NCBI GenBank assembly: GCA_022180725.1 | Contig: BQMO01000008.1 | Span: 40,463 to 104,462, forward strand | Length of the DNA: 64,000 nt | Direction of reading: 5' to 3' | Origin: Phycisphaerae bacterium | GTDB lineage: Bacteria; Planctomycetota; Phycisphaerae; Phycisphaerales; UBA1924 | Shown: positions 54,728 through 63,847 of the stretch, in pieces | How the letters are laid out: every line of letters begins with the position of its first letter | Numbering within the stretch: position 1 is the first letter of the stretch | The notes under the pieces: model-generated | Seen by the model: only the letters and a program-made list of their open reading frames with translations | Told to the model about the DNA's origin: nothing | Databases searched by the model: none | Translations under genes and position numbers: made by a program

Positions 54728-55822
54728 CTACTCCGTTGCGGACCGCGCCGCCACTTTCTTCGGCGGCCTCGCCAGCGACACCCCCACCCCCGCCGCCAAT
54801 GCCACCGCGATGATCGACAGCGACACCGTCGGCGTCAGGTGCACCGGCTCCACCGGCAGCCACCCCAGCCACGAGGGCAACCCGCCCGACCATCGCTCCA
54901 CCAGCGGCCGGACGTGGTGCACCCCCTCCAGCATCATCTTCACCCCGACAAACACCAGGATGAACGCCAGGGAGTATTTCAGGTACGTGAACTTGTTCAT
55001 CAGCGACGCGAGCGCGAAGTACAGCGACCTCAGCCCCATGATCGCGAACACGTTGCTCGTGAACACCAGGAACGGATCGCGCGTGATGCCGAAGATCGCC
55101 GGGATCGAATCCACCGCGAAGACCACGTCCGTCGATTCCACGATCAGCAGCACAATGAACAGCGGCGTCACCATCAGCCGCCCGTCCACCCTCGTGGTAA
55201 ACCGCTCACCGTCAAGGCCCGCAGTCACGGGCAGCAGCCGGCGTGCGGTCCGAAGGACAATCCCCTGCTCAGGGTCGTAGTCGTCCGAGTTCTGGCCGAC
55301 CATCTTGATGCCCGTGTAAATCAGGAACAGCCCGAACAGGTAGATCACCCACTCAAACCGAGTGACCAGCACCGACCCCGCCAGAATCATCACCCCGCGG
55401 AGAATGAGCGCGCCCATGATGCCCCAGAAAAGCACCCGGTGCTGATACTTCGCCGGAATGCGGAAGTGCGCGAAGATGAGCGCGATCACGAAGATGTTGT
55501 CCATGCTCAACGAGTACTCGATGAGCCATCCCGTGAAGAACTCCGTCGCCGCGCGCTTGCCCATCCCCGTCGGCACGACGAGATGCTCCGGCCCGCCGGG
55601 GGCCGTCAGGTTCGCGAAGTTCGAGCCGATCCCGAGCCAGTCGTGCTCATAGATGTAGTACACCGCGACGTTGAACAGCAGCGCCAAGGCCACGCACACG
55701 CCCGTCCACCCCAGCGCCTCCTTCATCCGAACTTCGTGCGGATCACGATTGACCAGAAACAGGTCGATCGCCAGCATCGCCAGCACGAAAACAATGAAAC
55801 CGATCCACAGGAGCGAGATCAT
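54728..55822 (-). CDS. TerC-family integral membrane protein
   Basis: A 364-residue TerC protein with eight or nine transmembrane segments. The metal-site motifs are intact: SLSMDNIFVIALIFAHFRIP (about 105-124) and ESTDVVFAVDSIPAIFGITRDPFLVFTSN (about 219-247). TerC proteins export metals, notably Mn2+, often protecting exoenzymes during secretion. No other ter genes are nearby, so tellurite resistance is not implied. ATG 55822 is used; GTG 55840 is in frame upstream. Confidence 0.9.
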   Translation of the reverse strand: MISLLWIGFIVFVLAMLAIDLFLVNRDPHEVRMKEALGWTGVCVALALLFNVAVYYIYEHDWLGIGSNFANLTAPGGPEHLVVPTGMGKRAATEFFTGWLIEYSLSMDNIFVIALIFAHFRIPAKYQHRVLFWGIMGALILRGVMILAGSVLVTRFEWVIYLFGLFLIYTGIKMVGQNSDDYDPEQGIVLRTARRLLPVTAGLDGERFTTRVDGRLMVTPLFIVLLIVESTDVVFAVDSIPAIFGITRDPFLVFTSNVFAIMGLRSLYFALASLMNKFTYLKYSLAFILVFVGVKMMLEGVHHVRPLVERWSGGLPSWLGWLPVEPVHLTPTVSLSIIAVALAAGVGVSLARPPKKVAARSATE

Positions 55823-56160
55823 CCCCGCACCCCGCGGCACGCCGCACTCATGCTGTCCATGGATGGCCTCCGCATCGACGCAACGAACCTTCGCCGCGCG
55901 GGCGTGAACCGCGTGCGCGTGCCGGTGGTTGGTCTTGCGCGGGCGCCGAAGCGCTCACCCGGGCCGGGAAGCAGGGCACACGCGCCCCGCTCCGTGTTGA
56001 CGACCCGAGCACCCCCCGGCATCCCGGCGGGCGGCTACTCCCCAAGTCTTGTGTTGTCAGACGCGACGATAGTAGCAGTACATCCGCGCACGCGACCGAC
56101 GGGCTCCCTGTTGCCGGCAACAGGCCCTCGACGGTGCAGCCGCGCGTATCCTGCGCGACC
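55823..56160. other. 338-nt divergent intergenic region between terC and ogt
   Basis: No gene with family support was found here; short open frames on both strands lack start signals. It must hold the divergent promoters of the TerC pair and of ogt. An 18-bp palindrome lies at 56107-56124, and TATCCT (56147-56152) precedes the ogt ATG by 8 nt. GC-rich stretches with partial repeats (CGCGCGGGCGTG…) fill the remainder. Confidence 0.6.
56107..56124. promoter_or_regulatory. 18-bp perfect palindrome at the ogt promoter
   Basis: CCTGTTGCCGGCAACAGG is a perfect palindrome. It ends 22 nt before the candidate ogt -10 box (TATCCT, 56147-56152), so it covers or adjoins the -35 region, the place for a dimeric regulator. 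It is not a coding feature and has no T run, so a terminator is unlikely. Confidence 0.55.
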
Positions 56161-56670
56161 ATGCCCGCGTCCGCTTCGACCACCCTCCCGTCTCCCCTCG
56201 GCTTGATCACGATCCGGTCCTCAGTGCGCGGGATCACCCACGTCGCGTTCGGGGACGACGGCACGCGTGCCGCCATGGCCGAGGCCGATCCGAACGCCGC
56301 CGACCTCGTCCATGCCGCGCGCGACCAGCTCGCCGAGTACTTCTCGGGAACACGCCGCGCGTTCGATATTCCGCTCGATCCCGCGGGCACCGCGTTTCAA
56401 CGTCGCGTGTGGGATGCCCTGCAGGCGATTCCCGCGGGGGAGACACGCTCGTACGCCGACGTGGCACGGGAGATCGGGTCGCCTTCCGCCGTCCGTGCCG
56501 TCGGCGCGGCCAACGGCGCCAACCCCATCGCCATCGTCATCCCATGCCACCGCGTCATCGCGTCCGATGGCTCGCTCCACGGCTACGGCGGCGGGCTGGA
56601 ACGCAAACGCTGGCTCCTTGGGTTCGAGGGCGCGGCCCACCGAACGTCCCTTTTCGCCGCCGAGGTGTGA
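56161..56670 (+). CDS. ogt: Methylated-DNA--protein-cysteine methyltransferase
   Basis: A 169-residue suicide repair protein removing O6-methylguanine. The active-site PCHRVIASDGSLHGYGGGLERK (about 122-143) has the acceptor Cys123; the helix-turn-helix RSYADVAREIGSPSAVRAVGAANGAN with the Arg finger precedes it. No Ada-type N-terminal domain. TATCCT ends 8 nt before ATG 56161 and no ribosome binding site is seen; a longer GTG start at 56134 is less likely. Its stop overlaps the cutC start (TGATG). Confidence 0.93.
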   Translation: MPASASTTLPSPLGLITIRSSVRGITHVAFGDDGTRAAMAEADPNAADLVHAARDQLAEYFSGTRRAFDIPLDPAGTAFQRRVWDALQAIPAGETRSYADVAREIGSPSAVRAVGAANGANPIAIVIPCHRVIASDGSLHGYGGGLERKRWLLGFEGAAHRTSLFAAEV

Positions 56671-57347
56671 TGCCCCGCGTTCTCATCGAAGCCGCCGTGG
56701 ATTCCCTCCCCGACGCGACCGCCGCCATCAACGCGGGCGCGGACAGGCTCGAACTGTGCGCCGCGCTCTCCACCGGCGGGCTGACTCCGCCCGCCGACCT
56801 GTACCCTCGCGTGAACGCCGTCGCCCCGGGCCGGTGGGTGGTGTTCGTCCGCCTGCATGCCGCGCACTTCCACGCCGACGACGAAACCCTTGCCATCATG
56901 GAACGGGCCATCGGCAACGCGCGCGACGCCGGCGCCACAGGCGCGGTCTTCGGCTGTCTCACCGCCGATCGTCGACTCGACCACGCCGCCCACGCGCGCC
57001 TGATCAGGGCATGCGGCGAGATGACCGCCGTGCTCCATCGCGCCTTCGACCTGTGCAGCGACTGGCGGACGGCACTCGATCAGGCCGCCGACGCGGGGTT
57101 CGGACGCATCCTCACCTCGGGCGGCGTGTCGCTCCGTGCGCCCGCCGCGCTCGACCGACTCGCCGCGATGGCGGACTTCGCGCGAGGCCGCCTCGAACTG
57201 CTCCCCGGGGGCGGCCTGCGGCACGATAACGCGGCCGCGGCGGTCCGCGCCGCGCGGGCCCGCGCCGTGCATACCTCGGGCCGCGACCCCGCGGGTCGGT
57301 TCAATCCGGAAGCGTTGCTTGCCCTTCGTCGTGCGCTGGGGGGGTGA
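56670..57347 (+). CDS. cutC: CutC-family protein (putative copper homeostasis)
   Basis: A 225-residue TIM-barrel protein of the CutC family: VLIEAAVDSLPDATAAINAGADRLELCAALSTGGLTP (4-40) is the signature, then FDLCSDWRTALDQAADAGFGRILTSGG and the C-terminal HTSGR. CutC was named for copper tolerance, but the direct role is disputed. It overlaps ogt by one base and lies 43 nt before the FBPase gene. Length is slightly short, yet complete. Confidence 0.9.
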   Translation: MPRVLIEAAVDSLPDATAAINAGADRLELCAALSTGGLTPPADLYPRVNAVAPGRWVVFVRLHAAHFHADDETLAIMERAIGNARDAGATGAVFGCLTADRRLDHAAHARLIRACGEMTAVLHRAFDLCSDWRTALDQAADAGFGRILTSGGVSLRAPAALDRLAAMADFARGRLELLPGGGLRHDNAAAAVRAARARAVHTSGRDPAGRFNPEALLALRRALGG

Positions 57348-57390
57348 TGCTCACGGCTTCTACGATCCGCGACGCCCGAAGGAATCCCGT

Positions 57391-59340
57391 ATGTCTGACG
57401 CACTATCCCCCGATCGCCTCGACACGCTCCGAACCCTCGCCGCACAGTTCCCCTCCGCCGATGCCGCGATCGCCGAGGCGGCCGCGCTCCGCGCCAAACT
57501 CTCGCTCCCCATGGGCGTCATCCACGTCATCTCCGATATCCACGGCGAGGACCTCAAGCTCCGCCACGTCATCAACAACGCCTCGGGTTCGCTCCGCCGC
57601 CTCGTGGACACGATCGTGGGTGATCGGCTCAACCCCGGCGACAAGCAGCGGTTTCTCGCGGTGCTCTACTACCCGCGCGAGGCCATCAACGCCTTCTCTC
57701 ATGAAATCGTCGCCTCCGGCGCCCGCCTCGCCTGGGTGCAGCGCACCCTCGAACTCCAGTTCGACATCGTCCGCCGACTCCGCGCCTCCTACCGCCGCGA
57801 CCACTTTGAGTCACTCCTCCCCGTCCACTATCGCGAACTCTTCATCGAACTCGGCTCCGCCCAACGTCCCGAGTACATCCGCGAAATGATCGCTTCGCTC
57901 GCCCGCCACGACCGCGACTGGGGCGCCGTCCGCGCCGCCGCGAGACTCATCCGCAACCTCTCCATCGACGAACTCCTCGTCGCCGGCGATCTCGGCGACC
58001 GCGGCCCGCGCATGGACCGCGTCTGCGAAACCCTCATGCGACAGCCCAAAGTCTCCCTCCTCTGGGGAAACCACGACATGCTCTGGCTCGGGGCGCATCT
58101 CGGGCACGAGCCGACCATGCTCACCTGCCTGCGCTTCGGCGTGCGGTACCGCAAACTCAGCCAGTTCGAGGAGGGCTACGGCGTCATCATGGCCCCCCTC
58201 GAACGCCTCGTCCGCCAGGTCTACCCCGACGATCCCGCCGAGCGATTCACCCCCAAGGGCGAGGGCTTCCGCGAAACCGCCGTCATGGCCCGCATGCAGA
58301 AGGCCGTCGCCGTCATGCAGTTCAAGGCCGAAGGTCGCATGCTCCAACGCCACCCCCAGTGGGGCCTCGATCACCGCCGCCTGCTCCACCGCATCACCTG
58401 GACCGGCGCGGGCGCCTCGCGCCGCGCCGCGACCGTCACGATCGACGGCCGCGAGCACCCCATGCTCGACGGGTACCTCCCGACCATCGACCCCGCCGAC
58501 CCGTACGCCTACTCCCCCGAGGAGCAGGCCTGCGTGGACCGGCTGAAGGAATCGTTCACGAAGTCGATGCACCTGCGCAGCCACATGCAATGGATCGTCC
58601 GTCACGGCGGCATGTGGACCCGGCGCGACGACGTCCTCCTGTTCCACGCCTGCGTCCCGGTCGACGAGGACGGCACGCCGCTCTCGATGACCATCGACGG
58701 CCGCGAGGTCGCCGGGCGAGAGTTGATGGACGCGCTGGGCAGCATCGTCCGCCGCGCCATGCGGAAACGCTGGTTCGGCCTCGACGCCGACGCCGACTAC
58801 CTCTGGTACCTCTGGGGCGGCCCGCGTTCGCCACTCTTCGGCAAGGACAAACTCGCCACCTTCGAGTCCTACTTCGTCGCCGACAAGGCCGCCCACAAGG
58901 AAATCAAGAACCCGTACTTCGACCTCATGCACGACCCCCAGTTCATCCGCCGCATCGGCCGCCTCTTCGCCTGCGGCGACGACGTCCTCATCGTCAACGG
59001 CCATGTCCCCGTGAAGATCGAAAAGGGCGAACAACCCCTCAAACGTGGCGGCAACGCCCTCACCATCGACGGCGCCTTCAGCCAGGCCTACGGCGACCGC
59101 GGGTACACCCTCGTCCTCCGCCCCGACCGCGTCGAACTCGCCGAACTCGCCCCTTTCGGCGGTGTCGAGTCCGTCATCCGCGCGGGCGCCGACATCGAGC
59201 CGACATTGACTCCGATTCGCCGCTACGGTCGCGACCGGTCGATCGGTGAAACCGCCGAGGGCGACGCCATCCGGCGTCAGGTCGCCGATCTTGAGGCACT
59301 GGTCATGGCGTACCACGAGGGACTGGTCGTCGAAAAATAA
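57391..59340 (+). CDS. fbp: Fructose-1,6-bisphosphatase class III
   Basis: A 649-residue class III FBPase, a gluconeogenic enzyme of the calcineurin-like phosphoesterase fold. HVISDIHGEDLKL (45-57) has Asp49 and His51, LVAGDLGDRGPRMDRV and LLWGNHDMLWLGA provide further metal ligands, and the long C-terminal domain ends with VNGHVPVK and an AYGDRGYTL block. AAGGAA lies 6 nt before ATG 57391. No other sugar-phosphate gene adjoins; glgP in the same window would feed or drain the same hexose-phosphate pool. Confidence 0.94.
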   Translation: MSDALSPDRLDTLRTLAAQFPSADAAIAEAAALRAKLSLPMGVIHVISDIHGEDLKLRHVINNASGSLRRLVDTIVGDRLNPGDKQRFLAVLYYPREAINAFSHEIVASGARLAWVQRTLELQFDIVRRLRASYRRDHFESLLPVHYRELFIELGSAQRPEYIREMIASLARHDRDWGAVRAAARLIRNLSIDELLVAGDLGDRGPRMDRVCETLMRQPKVSLLWGNHDMLWLGAHLGHEPTMLTCLRFGVRYRKLSQFEEGYGVIMAPLERLVRQVYPDDPAERFTPKGEGFRETAVMARMQKAVAVMQFKAEGRMLQRHPQWGLDHRRLLHRITWTGAGASRRAATVTIDGREHPMLDGYLPTIDPADPYAYSPEEQACVDRLKESFTKSMHLRSHMQWIVRHGGMWTRRDDVLLFHACVPVDEDGTPLSMTIDGREVAGRELMDALGSIVRRAMRKRWFGLDADADYLWYLWGGPRSPLFGKDKLATFESYFVADKAAHKEIKNPYFDLMHDPQFIRRIGRLFACGDDVLIVNGHVPVKIEKGEQPLKRGGNALTIDGAFSQAYGDRGYTLVLRPDRVELAELAPFGGVESVIRAGADIEPTLTPIRRYGRDRSIGETAEGDAIRRQVADLEALVMAYHEGLVVEK

Positions 59341-59362
59341 GCGTGGCAACAACGCCGCTCGG

Positions 59363-59812
59363 CTACGCCCCGAGCAGCCACACCATCAGCGCCACGAAAA
59401 CCGCCGCGCCCAGCACGACCGCCGCCAGCATCCGTCCGGTCGTGGCCTCCGGCGATTCCCCACGCGGGATCATCGCCAGGAGCGAATCCTCCGGCTCGGA
59501 GTGCCCTCGCCGCGCCGCGTCCTGCACAATCGCAATGATCAGGTTCGCCTCGAACTCGCGGAGGCCCCGCGCCCGCGCCGAGGCGATCAGCCGCCGCCGG
59601 CTTTCGGGGCGGAGGATCGCCGAGCGCCCGCCCTCGATCGCCCGCGCCGCGTCCGACGCCACGATCCACCGCGCATCGTCGGGGTCCAGCGTCGCGGCAC
59701 GTCGATTCTCCCGCGCCGTCGCGCGGCGAGCCGCCTCGCCCGCGTGCCCGGCGGGTTCGTCGTGCACCAGCCGCAAGTACCCGGCCACGGGTTGAATCGC
59801 GCGATCCGTCAT
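59363..59812 (-). CDS. Small tail-anchored protein of unknown function
   Basis: A 149-residue protein: an Arg/Ala-rich soluble part and one C-terminal membrane helix ([22 protein letters not shown], the last 22 residues, here given as residues 128-149). The soluble part has a helical segment [32 protein letters not shown] that may bind protein or nucleic acid. No family was recognised. ATG 59812 is used; TACGCT lies 10 nt upstream on the minus strand. It sits between convergent fbp (22 nt) and queG upstream (58 nt). Confidence 0.62.
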   Translation of the reverse strand: MTDRAIQPVAGYLRLVHDEPAGHAGEAARRATARENRRAATLDPDDARWIVASDAARAIEGGRSAILRPESRRRLIASARARGLREFEANLIIAIVQDAARRGHSEPEDSLLAMIPRGESPEATTGRMLAAVVLGAAVFVALMVWLLGA

Positions 59813-59870
59813 GACGCCCCTCAGCGTACGCCACCCGACGCGAAACGCAAGACTTCTCGCATCCGGACGC

Positions 59871-61040
59871 TCATCCCGTGCCGTCATATCCGGCCCGGGC
59901 AGCATTATCGGAACCGGGCAAGGCGGCGCCCATCACGACGGCGCGGGCGGTCGCTCGCACCAGGGCGTCTTCATGAGCGTCACCGGCGATTGCACGGACT
60001 CGTGCCCATACCGCCGTGCGCTCCGATTCGGAGAGCGTCCCCGACCGGGCGAGATTCCCCGCCGCGATCATCGCGTTGCGCTTCATCATCGCCAGCGTGA
60101 CCCGCTTCATAGCGCTCCGTGCAAAGGCTTCGCGCCGCGACGGCTCGTCCCACCCCATGATGTCGAACAGGTTGAACCCCGTTCGGATCGGCGCGTACGC
60201 CGCGTGGGGTGTCGCGCCGACCTCCGCCCGTGCCGAGTTGTGCGGGCACACCTCCTGGCACACGTCGCACCCATACACCCACGTCCCGATCCCCGCGTGC
60301 ATCGCCGCCGGAATCTCCCCGCGATGCTCGATCGTCAGGTACGACACGCACCGCGACGCATCCACGCGGTACGGCGTAATCGCCCCGGTTGGACATGCCT
60401 CGATGCACCGCGTGCACGTCCCGCAGTGATCGGCCACGCGCCCGCCCGCGGACGTCGCCTCCAGTTCCAGATTCGTCGCCATCACCCCGAGCACGAACCA
60501 GCTCCCGATCCGCGGGTGAATGACCATCGTGTTCTTGCCGACCCAGCCCAACCCCGCCAACGCCGCCAGTTCGCGCTCCGGCACCGGCGCCGTATCAACG
60601 CAGGAGCGAAAGTCCGCCCCCGCGTAGCGCTCGCGCAACGCATCGGCCAGCGCGTGCAGGCGGCGTTTCATCACCGCGTGATAGTCGCGACCCCGGGCAT
60701 ATCGCGCGATCCGCCCCTCGCCCGGGGCGTGTTTTTCCGGCTCGCCGCGACGCGCGTACTGGTCCGCCACGACGATGAACGCTCTCGTGCCGTCAAAGAT
60801 TCGTCCGGGGTTTGTTCGAGTTTCGATCTCATCGGCGAGGTACGCCATGGAACCGTGCATGCCCCGCGCAATCCACTCACGAAACTGAGCGGCCCAAGGC
60901 GACGGTTCTACCGGGGCGATCCCGGCCAGCACGAACCCAGACGCCCGGCATCGACTCAGCACGTCCGCGGATCGTTCATGGGGAGAACCTGTCGGTTCGC
61001 CTTCCCATTGCGGGCCGAGGGTTCGCGTGGCCGGTCGCAT
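59871..61040 (-). CDS. queG: Epoxyqueuosine reductase
   Basis: A 389-residue cobalamin and two-[4Fe-4S] enzyme performing the last step of queuosine synthesis in tRNA. The catalytic segment has [25 protein letters not shown]; the clusters are bound by [16 protein letters not shown] and [13 protein letters not shown] (with a further Cys in SRCVSYLT). A HEAT-like C-terminal extension with [21 protein letters not shown] binds tRNA. TACAGT (61051-61046) ends 5 nt before the ATG, TTGGGG (61074-61069) lies 17 nt further up, and no ribosome binding site exists. Confidence 0.95.
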   Translation of the reverse strand: MRPATRTLGPQWEGEPTGSPHERSADVLSRCRASGFVLAGIAPVEPSPWAAQFREWIARGMHGSMAYLADEIETRTNPGRIFDGTRAFIVVADQYARRGEPEKHAPGEGRIARYARGRDYHAVMKRRLHALADALRERYAGADFRSCVDTAPVPERELAALAGLGWVGKNTMVIHPRIGSWFVLGVMATNLELEATSAGGRVADHCGTCTRCIEACPTGAITPYRVDASRCVSYLTIEHRGEIPAAMHAGIGTWVYGCDVCQEVCPHNSARAEVGATPHAAYAPIRTGFNLFDIMGWDEPSRREAFARSAMKRVTLAMMKRNAMIAAGNLARSGTLSESERTAVWARVRAIAGDAHEDALVRATARAVVMGAALPGSDNAARAGYDGTG

Positions 61041-61045
61041 GCTCG

Positions 61046-61074
61046 ACTGTATCAGCCGGCACGCCCTCCCCCAA
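61046..61074 (-). promoter_or_regulatory. queG promoter (leaderless)
   Basis: Minus strand: TTGGGG (61074-61069), 17 nt, TACAGT (61051-61046), 5 nt, ATG. This gives a transcript starting at or within a base or two of the start codon. Its -35 lies back-to-back with that of rpsO, 5 nt apart. Confidence 0.55.
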
Positions 61075-61079
61075 TCCGG

Positions 61080-61108
61080 TTGATCGGCGAATCGCCGGGG
61101 TCTACTAT
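61080..61108 (+). promoter_or_regulatory. rpsO promoter
   Basis: TTGATC (61080-61085), 17 nt, TACTAT (61103-61108): a good housekeeping-type promoter giving a leader of about 35 nt for rpsO. Confidence 0.6.
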
Positions 61109-61148
61109 CCGCCTTACGAACGAACGCACCGTCGAACGGACACCACAC

Positions 61149-61418
61149 ATGGCCCTGATCGCCGAAGAACGAAAAGAAATCGTCGCCAAAAACCACCGCC
61201 ACGCCAAGGACACGGGCTCCCCCGAGGTTCAGGTGGCGTTGCTGACCGCCCGGATCGCCGAGGTCTCCGATCACCTCCAGACCCACAAGAAGGACGTCCA
61301 CAGCCGCCGCGGCCTCCTCCTCATGGTCGGCCGGCGGAACCGCCTCCTCAAGTACTTCGCCCGCACCAACCCCGAGGGCTACCAGAAGCTCATCGCCAAG
61401 TTGGGCCTCCGCAAGTAA
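61149..61418 (+). CDS. rpsO: 30S ribosomal protein S15
   Basis: An 89-residue primary rRNA-binding protein. The sequence matches S15 throughout: [47 protein letters not shown] with the conserved His-Ser-Arg-Arg segment binding 16S rRNA. Length is exactly the usual one. No strong Shine-Dalgarno sequence is seen in the short leader (CGGACACCACAC). It is followed by a terminator and then pnp, the conserved rpsO-pnp order. Confidence 0.97.
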   Translation: MALIAEERKEIVAKNHRHAKDTGSPEVQVALLTARIAEVSDHLQTHKKDVHSRRGLLLMVGRRNRLLKYFARTNPEGYQKLIAKLGLRK

Positions 61419-61421
61419 CTC

Positions 61422-61462
61422 ACGGCCCGGTGCGAAACCTCGCTCCGGGCCGTTTCGGTTTT
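61422..61462 (+). terminator. Intrinsic terminator after rpsO
   Basis: ACGGCCCGG (61422-61430), a 14-nt loop, CCGGGCCGT (61445-61453), then TTCGGTTTT. A 9-bp G+C-rich stem with a downstream T-rich stretch 3 nt after the rpsO stop. It partly or fully separates rpsO from pnp transcription. Confidence 0.75.
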
Positions 61463-61556
61463 GGACACGCCCCGGCGATCCTCCCAAGGGTGAGCGGCAG
61501 TGGGCACGACTCAGCCGGCCTTCCGTCTGACTCCTGCCTTCTGCCTCTGACGCAGA

Positions 61557-61658
61557 TTCCTTGAAGGACGCCGGGTGCACGACTCCCGCACCAGGCGCTC
61601 GCCGCGCTCACGCTCGGCCCGCGCCGGGCCTGCCCATTGGCCGGCCTTATTCAAGGAA
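61557..61658 (+). promoter_or_regulatory. Structured pnp leader hiding the ribosome binding site
   Basis: TTCCTTGAA (61557-61565) is perfectly complementary to TTCAAGGAA (61650-61658), which contains the AAGGAA ribosome binding site of pnp. Two hairpins fit inside: 61569-61597 (CGCC-G-GGTGC, 9-nt loop, GCACC-A-GGCG) and 61616-61630 (GGCCCG-CGC-CGGGCC). The leader can thus form a three-way junction that masks translation initiation. In E. coli the pnp leader hairpin is cut by RNase III and PNPase represses itself; this element could do the same job by another fold. Confidence 0.6.
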
Positions 61659-61663
61659 CGATC

Positions 61664-63847
61664 ATGGCAACCCTCCTCCCCTCCGACTCCGGCCTCATCC
61701 GCGTTCAGCGCGACATCGGCGGCCGCGCCCTCATCCTCGAATGCGGCGTCATCGGCAAACAGGCCAACGCCACCGTCATCGCCCACTTCGGCGGCAGCAC
61801 CGTCCTCGCCTCCGTCGTCCGCGCCGCCCCGAGAGAGGGCATCGACTTCTTCCCCCTCACCGTCGACTACCGCGAGAAGACCCCCGCCGCGGGCAAGTTC
61901 CCCGGCGGCTTCCGCAAGCGTGAAGGCCCGCCCAGCGAGAAGGAAATCCTCACCATGCGGATGATCGACCGCCCCATGCGGCCGCTCTTCCCCGACGGCT
62001 TCCTCGACGAGGTGCAGGTCCAGGTCATGGTCCTCTCCCACGACCAGGAGAACGACACCGACGTCCTCGCCGGCACCGCCGCCTCCGCCGCCCTCGCTCT
62101 CTCCGACATTCCCTTCGAAGGCCCCACCGCCACCGTCCGCGTCGGTCGCATCCACACCGACGACGGCGCACGCTACGTCATCAACCCCACCGTCTCCCAG
62201 CTCGACTACTCCGACATGGACGTCGTCATCGCCGGCCACAAGGACGGGCTGAACATGATCGAGGTCGGCGCCGCCGAGGTCGAGGACAAGGCCGTCCTCG
62301 GCGCCCTCGAGTTCGGCCTCATCCACATCAAGGACATCCTGAGCCTCATCGACGAACTCACCTCCAAGTGCGGAAAGCCCAAGGTCGCCGGCGAACTCCA
62401 CTTGCCCTCCCCCGAGATCACCGCCAAGGTCGCCAAGATCGCCGAGGCCGACATGATCAAGGCCCGGCAGATCAAGGGCAAGAAGGACCGCTCCGACGCC
62501 GTCGACGCCCTCCGCAAGAAGGTCCTCGACGAGCACTTCCCCCTCAACGCCACCGGCAACGTCGCCGCCTTCGAAGAGTCCAAGAAGGCCCGCACCCAGG
62601 CCAAGGAAGCCTTCAAACGCCTCGAAGAGAAGATCACCCGCCGCCTCATCGTCCAGCAGAAGACCCGCGCCGACGGACGCGGCCCCACCGAAATCCGCCC
62701 CATCGCCGGCAAGGTCGGCCTCTTCGCCCGCACGCACGGCTCTGCCCTCTTCCAGCGCGGCGAGACCCAGTCCATCTGCTCCGTCACCCTCGGCACCGGC
62801 AAGGACGAACAGATCATCGACGGCCTCCTCCCGGAATACTCCAAGAAGTTCACCCTCCACTACAACTTCCCGCCCTTCTCCACCGGCGAGGTCAAACGCA
62901 TCACCGGCCCCGGCCGCCGCGAGATCGGGCACGGCGCCCTCGCCGAGCGTTCCCTCATGGCCATCCTCCCCGCCGCCGACGTCTTCCCCTACACCATCCG
63001 CGTCGTCTCCGACATCACCGAGTCCAACGGCTCCTCTTCCATGGCCTCGGTCTGCGGCGGATGCCTCGCCCTCATGGACGCCGGCGTCCCCATCACCGGC
63101 ACCTGCGCCGGCATCTCCGTCGGCCGCTTCGCCGACGATAACGACCAGAACGAAATCTTCGTCACCGACATCATCGGCGAAGAGGACTTCTTCGGCGACA
63201 TGGACTTCAAGGTCTCCGGTACCCGCACCGGCATCACCGGCATCCAGCTCGACCTCAAGACCCGCGGCCTCTCCATCAAGCAGATCGAAACCATCTTCGA
63301 TCAGGCCCGCATCGGCCGCCTCGAGATCATCGAAGTCATGGAGCAGATCATCGCCAAGCCGCGCGAGGCCATCTCCCCGCTCGCCCCGCGCCTCATCACC
63401 CTCCACATCGACCCCGAGAAGATCGGCAAACTCATCGGCCCCGGCGGCAAGACCATCCGCTCCATCCAGGACCGCTACACCGTCACCATCGACGTCGACG
63501 ACGACGGCACCGTCCAACTCGCCGGCCTCAACGCCGACACCATCAACGCCGCCCGCTCCGAGATCGAAGCCATGTGCGAGGAGATCAAGGTCGGCACCGT
63601 CTACACCGGCAAGGTCGTCTCCATGAAGGACTTCGGCGCCTTCATCGAGCTCGCCCCCGGCACCGATGGCATGTGCCACATCTCCGAACTCGCCGACGGC
63701 TATGTCAAGAGCGTCTCCGACGTCGTCAAACTCGGCGACGTCGTCAAGGTCAAAGTCATCAATGTCGACGAGCAGGGGCGCATCAAGTTGTCGCGCAAGG
63801 CCGTACTGCTCGAAGAGGCCAAGGCCAAGAAACCGCCGTTGGCCTGA
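61664..63847 (+). CDS. pnp: Polyribonucleotide nucleotidyltransferase (PNPase)
   Basis: A 727-residue phosphorolytic 3'-5' exoribonuclease. Two RNase PH domains (about 10-230 and 320-545) with the helical linker between; the second holds FARTHGSALFQRGETQ, GPGRREIGHGALAER and VVSDITESNGSSSMASVCGG. KH domain with KLIGPGGKTIRSIQ (about 590-604) and S1 domain (VYTGKVVSMKDFGAFIELAPGTDGMCHISEL) complete it. ATG 61664 has AAGGAA 5 nt upstream. The tail after S1 is short. Confidence 0.97.
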   Translation: MATLLPSDSGLIRVQRDIGGRALILECGVIGKQANATVIAHFGGSTVLASVVRAAPREGIDFFPLTVDYREKTPAAGKFPGGFRKREGPPSEKEILTMRMIDRPMRPLFPDGFLDEVQVQVMVLSHDQENDTDVLAGTAASAALALSDIPFEGPTATVRVGRIHTDDGARYVINPTVSQLDYSDMDVVIAGHKDGLNMIEVGAAEVEDKAVLGALEFGLIHIKDILSLIDELTSKCGKPKVAGELHLPSPEITAKVAKIAEADMIKARQIKGKKDRSDAVDALRKKVLDEHFPLNATGNVAAFEESKKARTQAKEAFKRLEEKITRRLIVQQKTRADGRGPTEIRPIAGKVGLFARTHGSALFQRGETQSICSVTLGTGKDEQIIDGLLPEYSKKFTLHYNFPPFSTGEVKRITGPGRREIGHGALAERSLMAILPAADVFPYTIRVVSDITESNGSSSMASVCGGCLALMDAGVPITGTCAGISVGRFADDNDQNEIFVTDIIGEEDFFGDMDFKVSGTRTGITGIQLDLKTRGLSIKQIETIFDQARIGRLEIIEVMEQIIAKPREAISPLAPRLITLHIDPEKIGKLIGPGGKTIRSIQDRYTVTIDVDDDGTVQLAGLNADTINAARSEIEAMCEEIKVGTVYTGKVVSMKDFGAFIELAPGTDGMCHISELADGYVKSVSDVVKLGDVVKVKVINVDEQGRIKLSRKAVLLEEAKAKKPPLA

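Noticed and set aside
53258..55822. Tellurite-resistance island
   Set aside because: TerC proteins alone do not indicate one; no terA, terB, terD, terE or terZ genes are present.
55848..56390. A 180-codon minus-strand frame across the terC-ogt spacer
   Set aside because: Half of it is antisense to ogt, no ribosome binding site or TAnnnT box, no recognisable motif.
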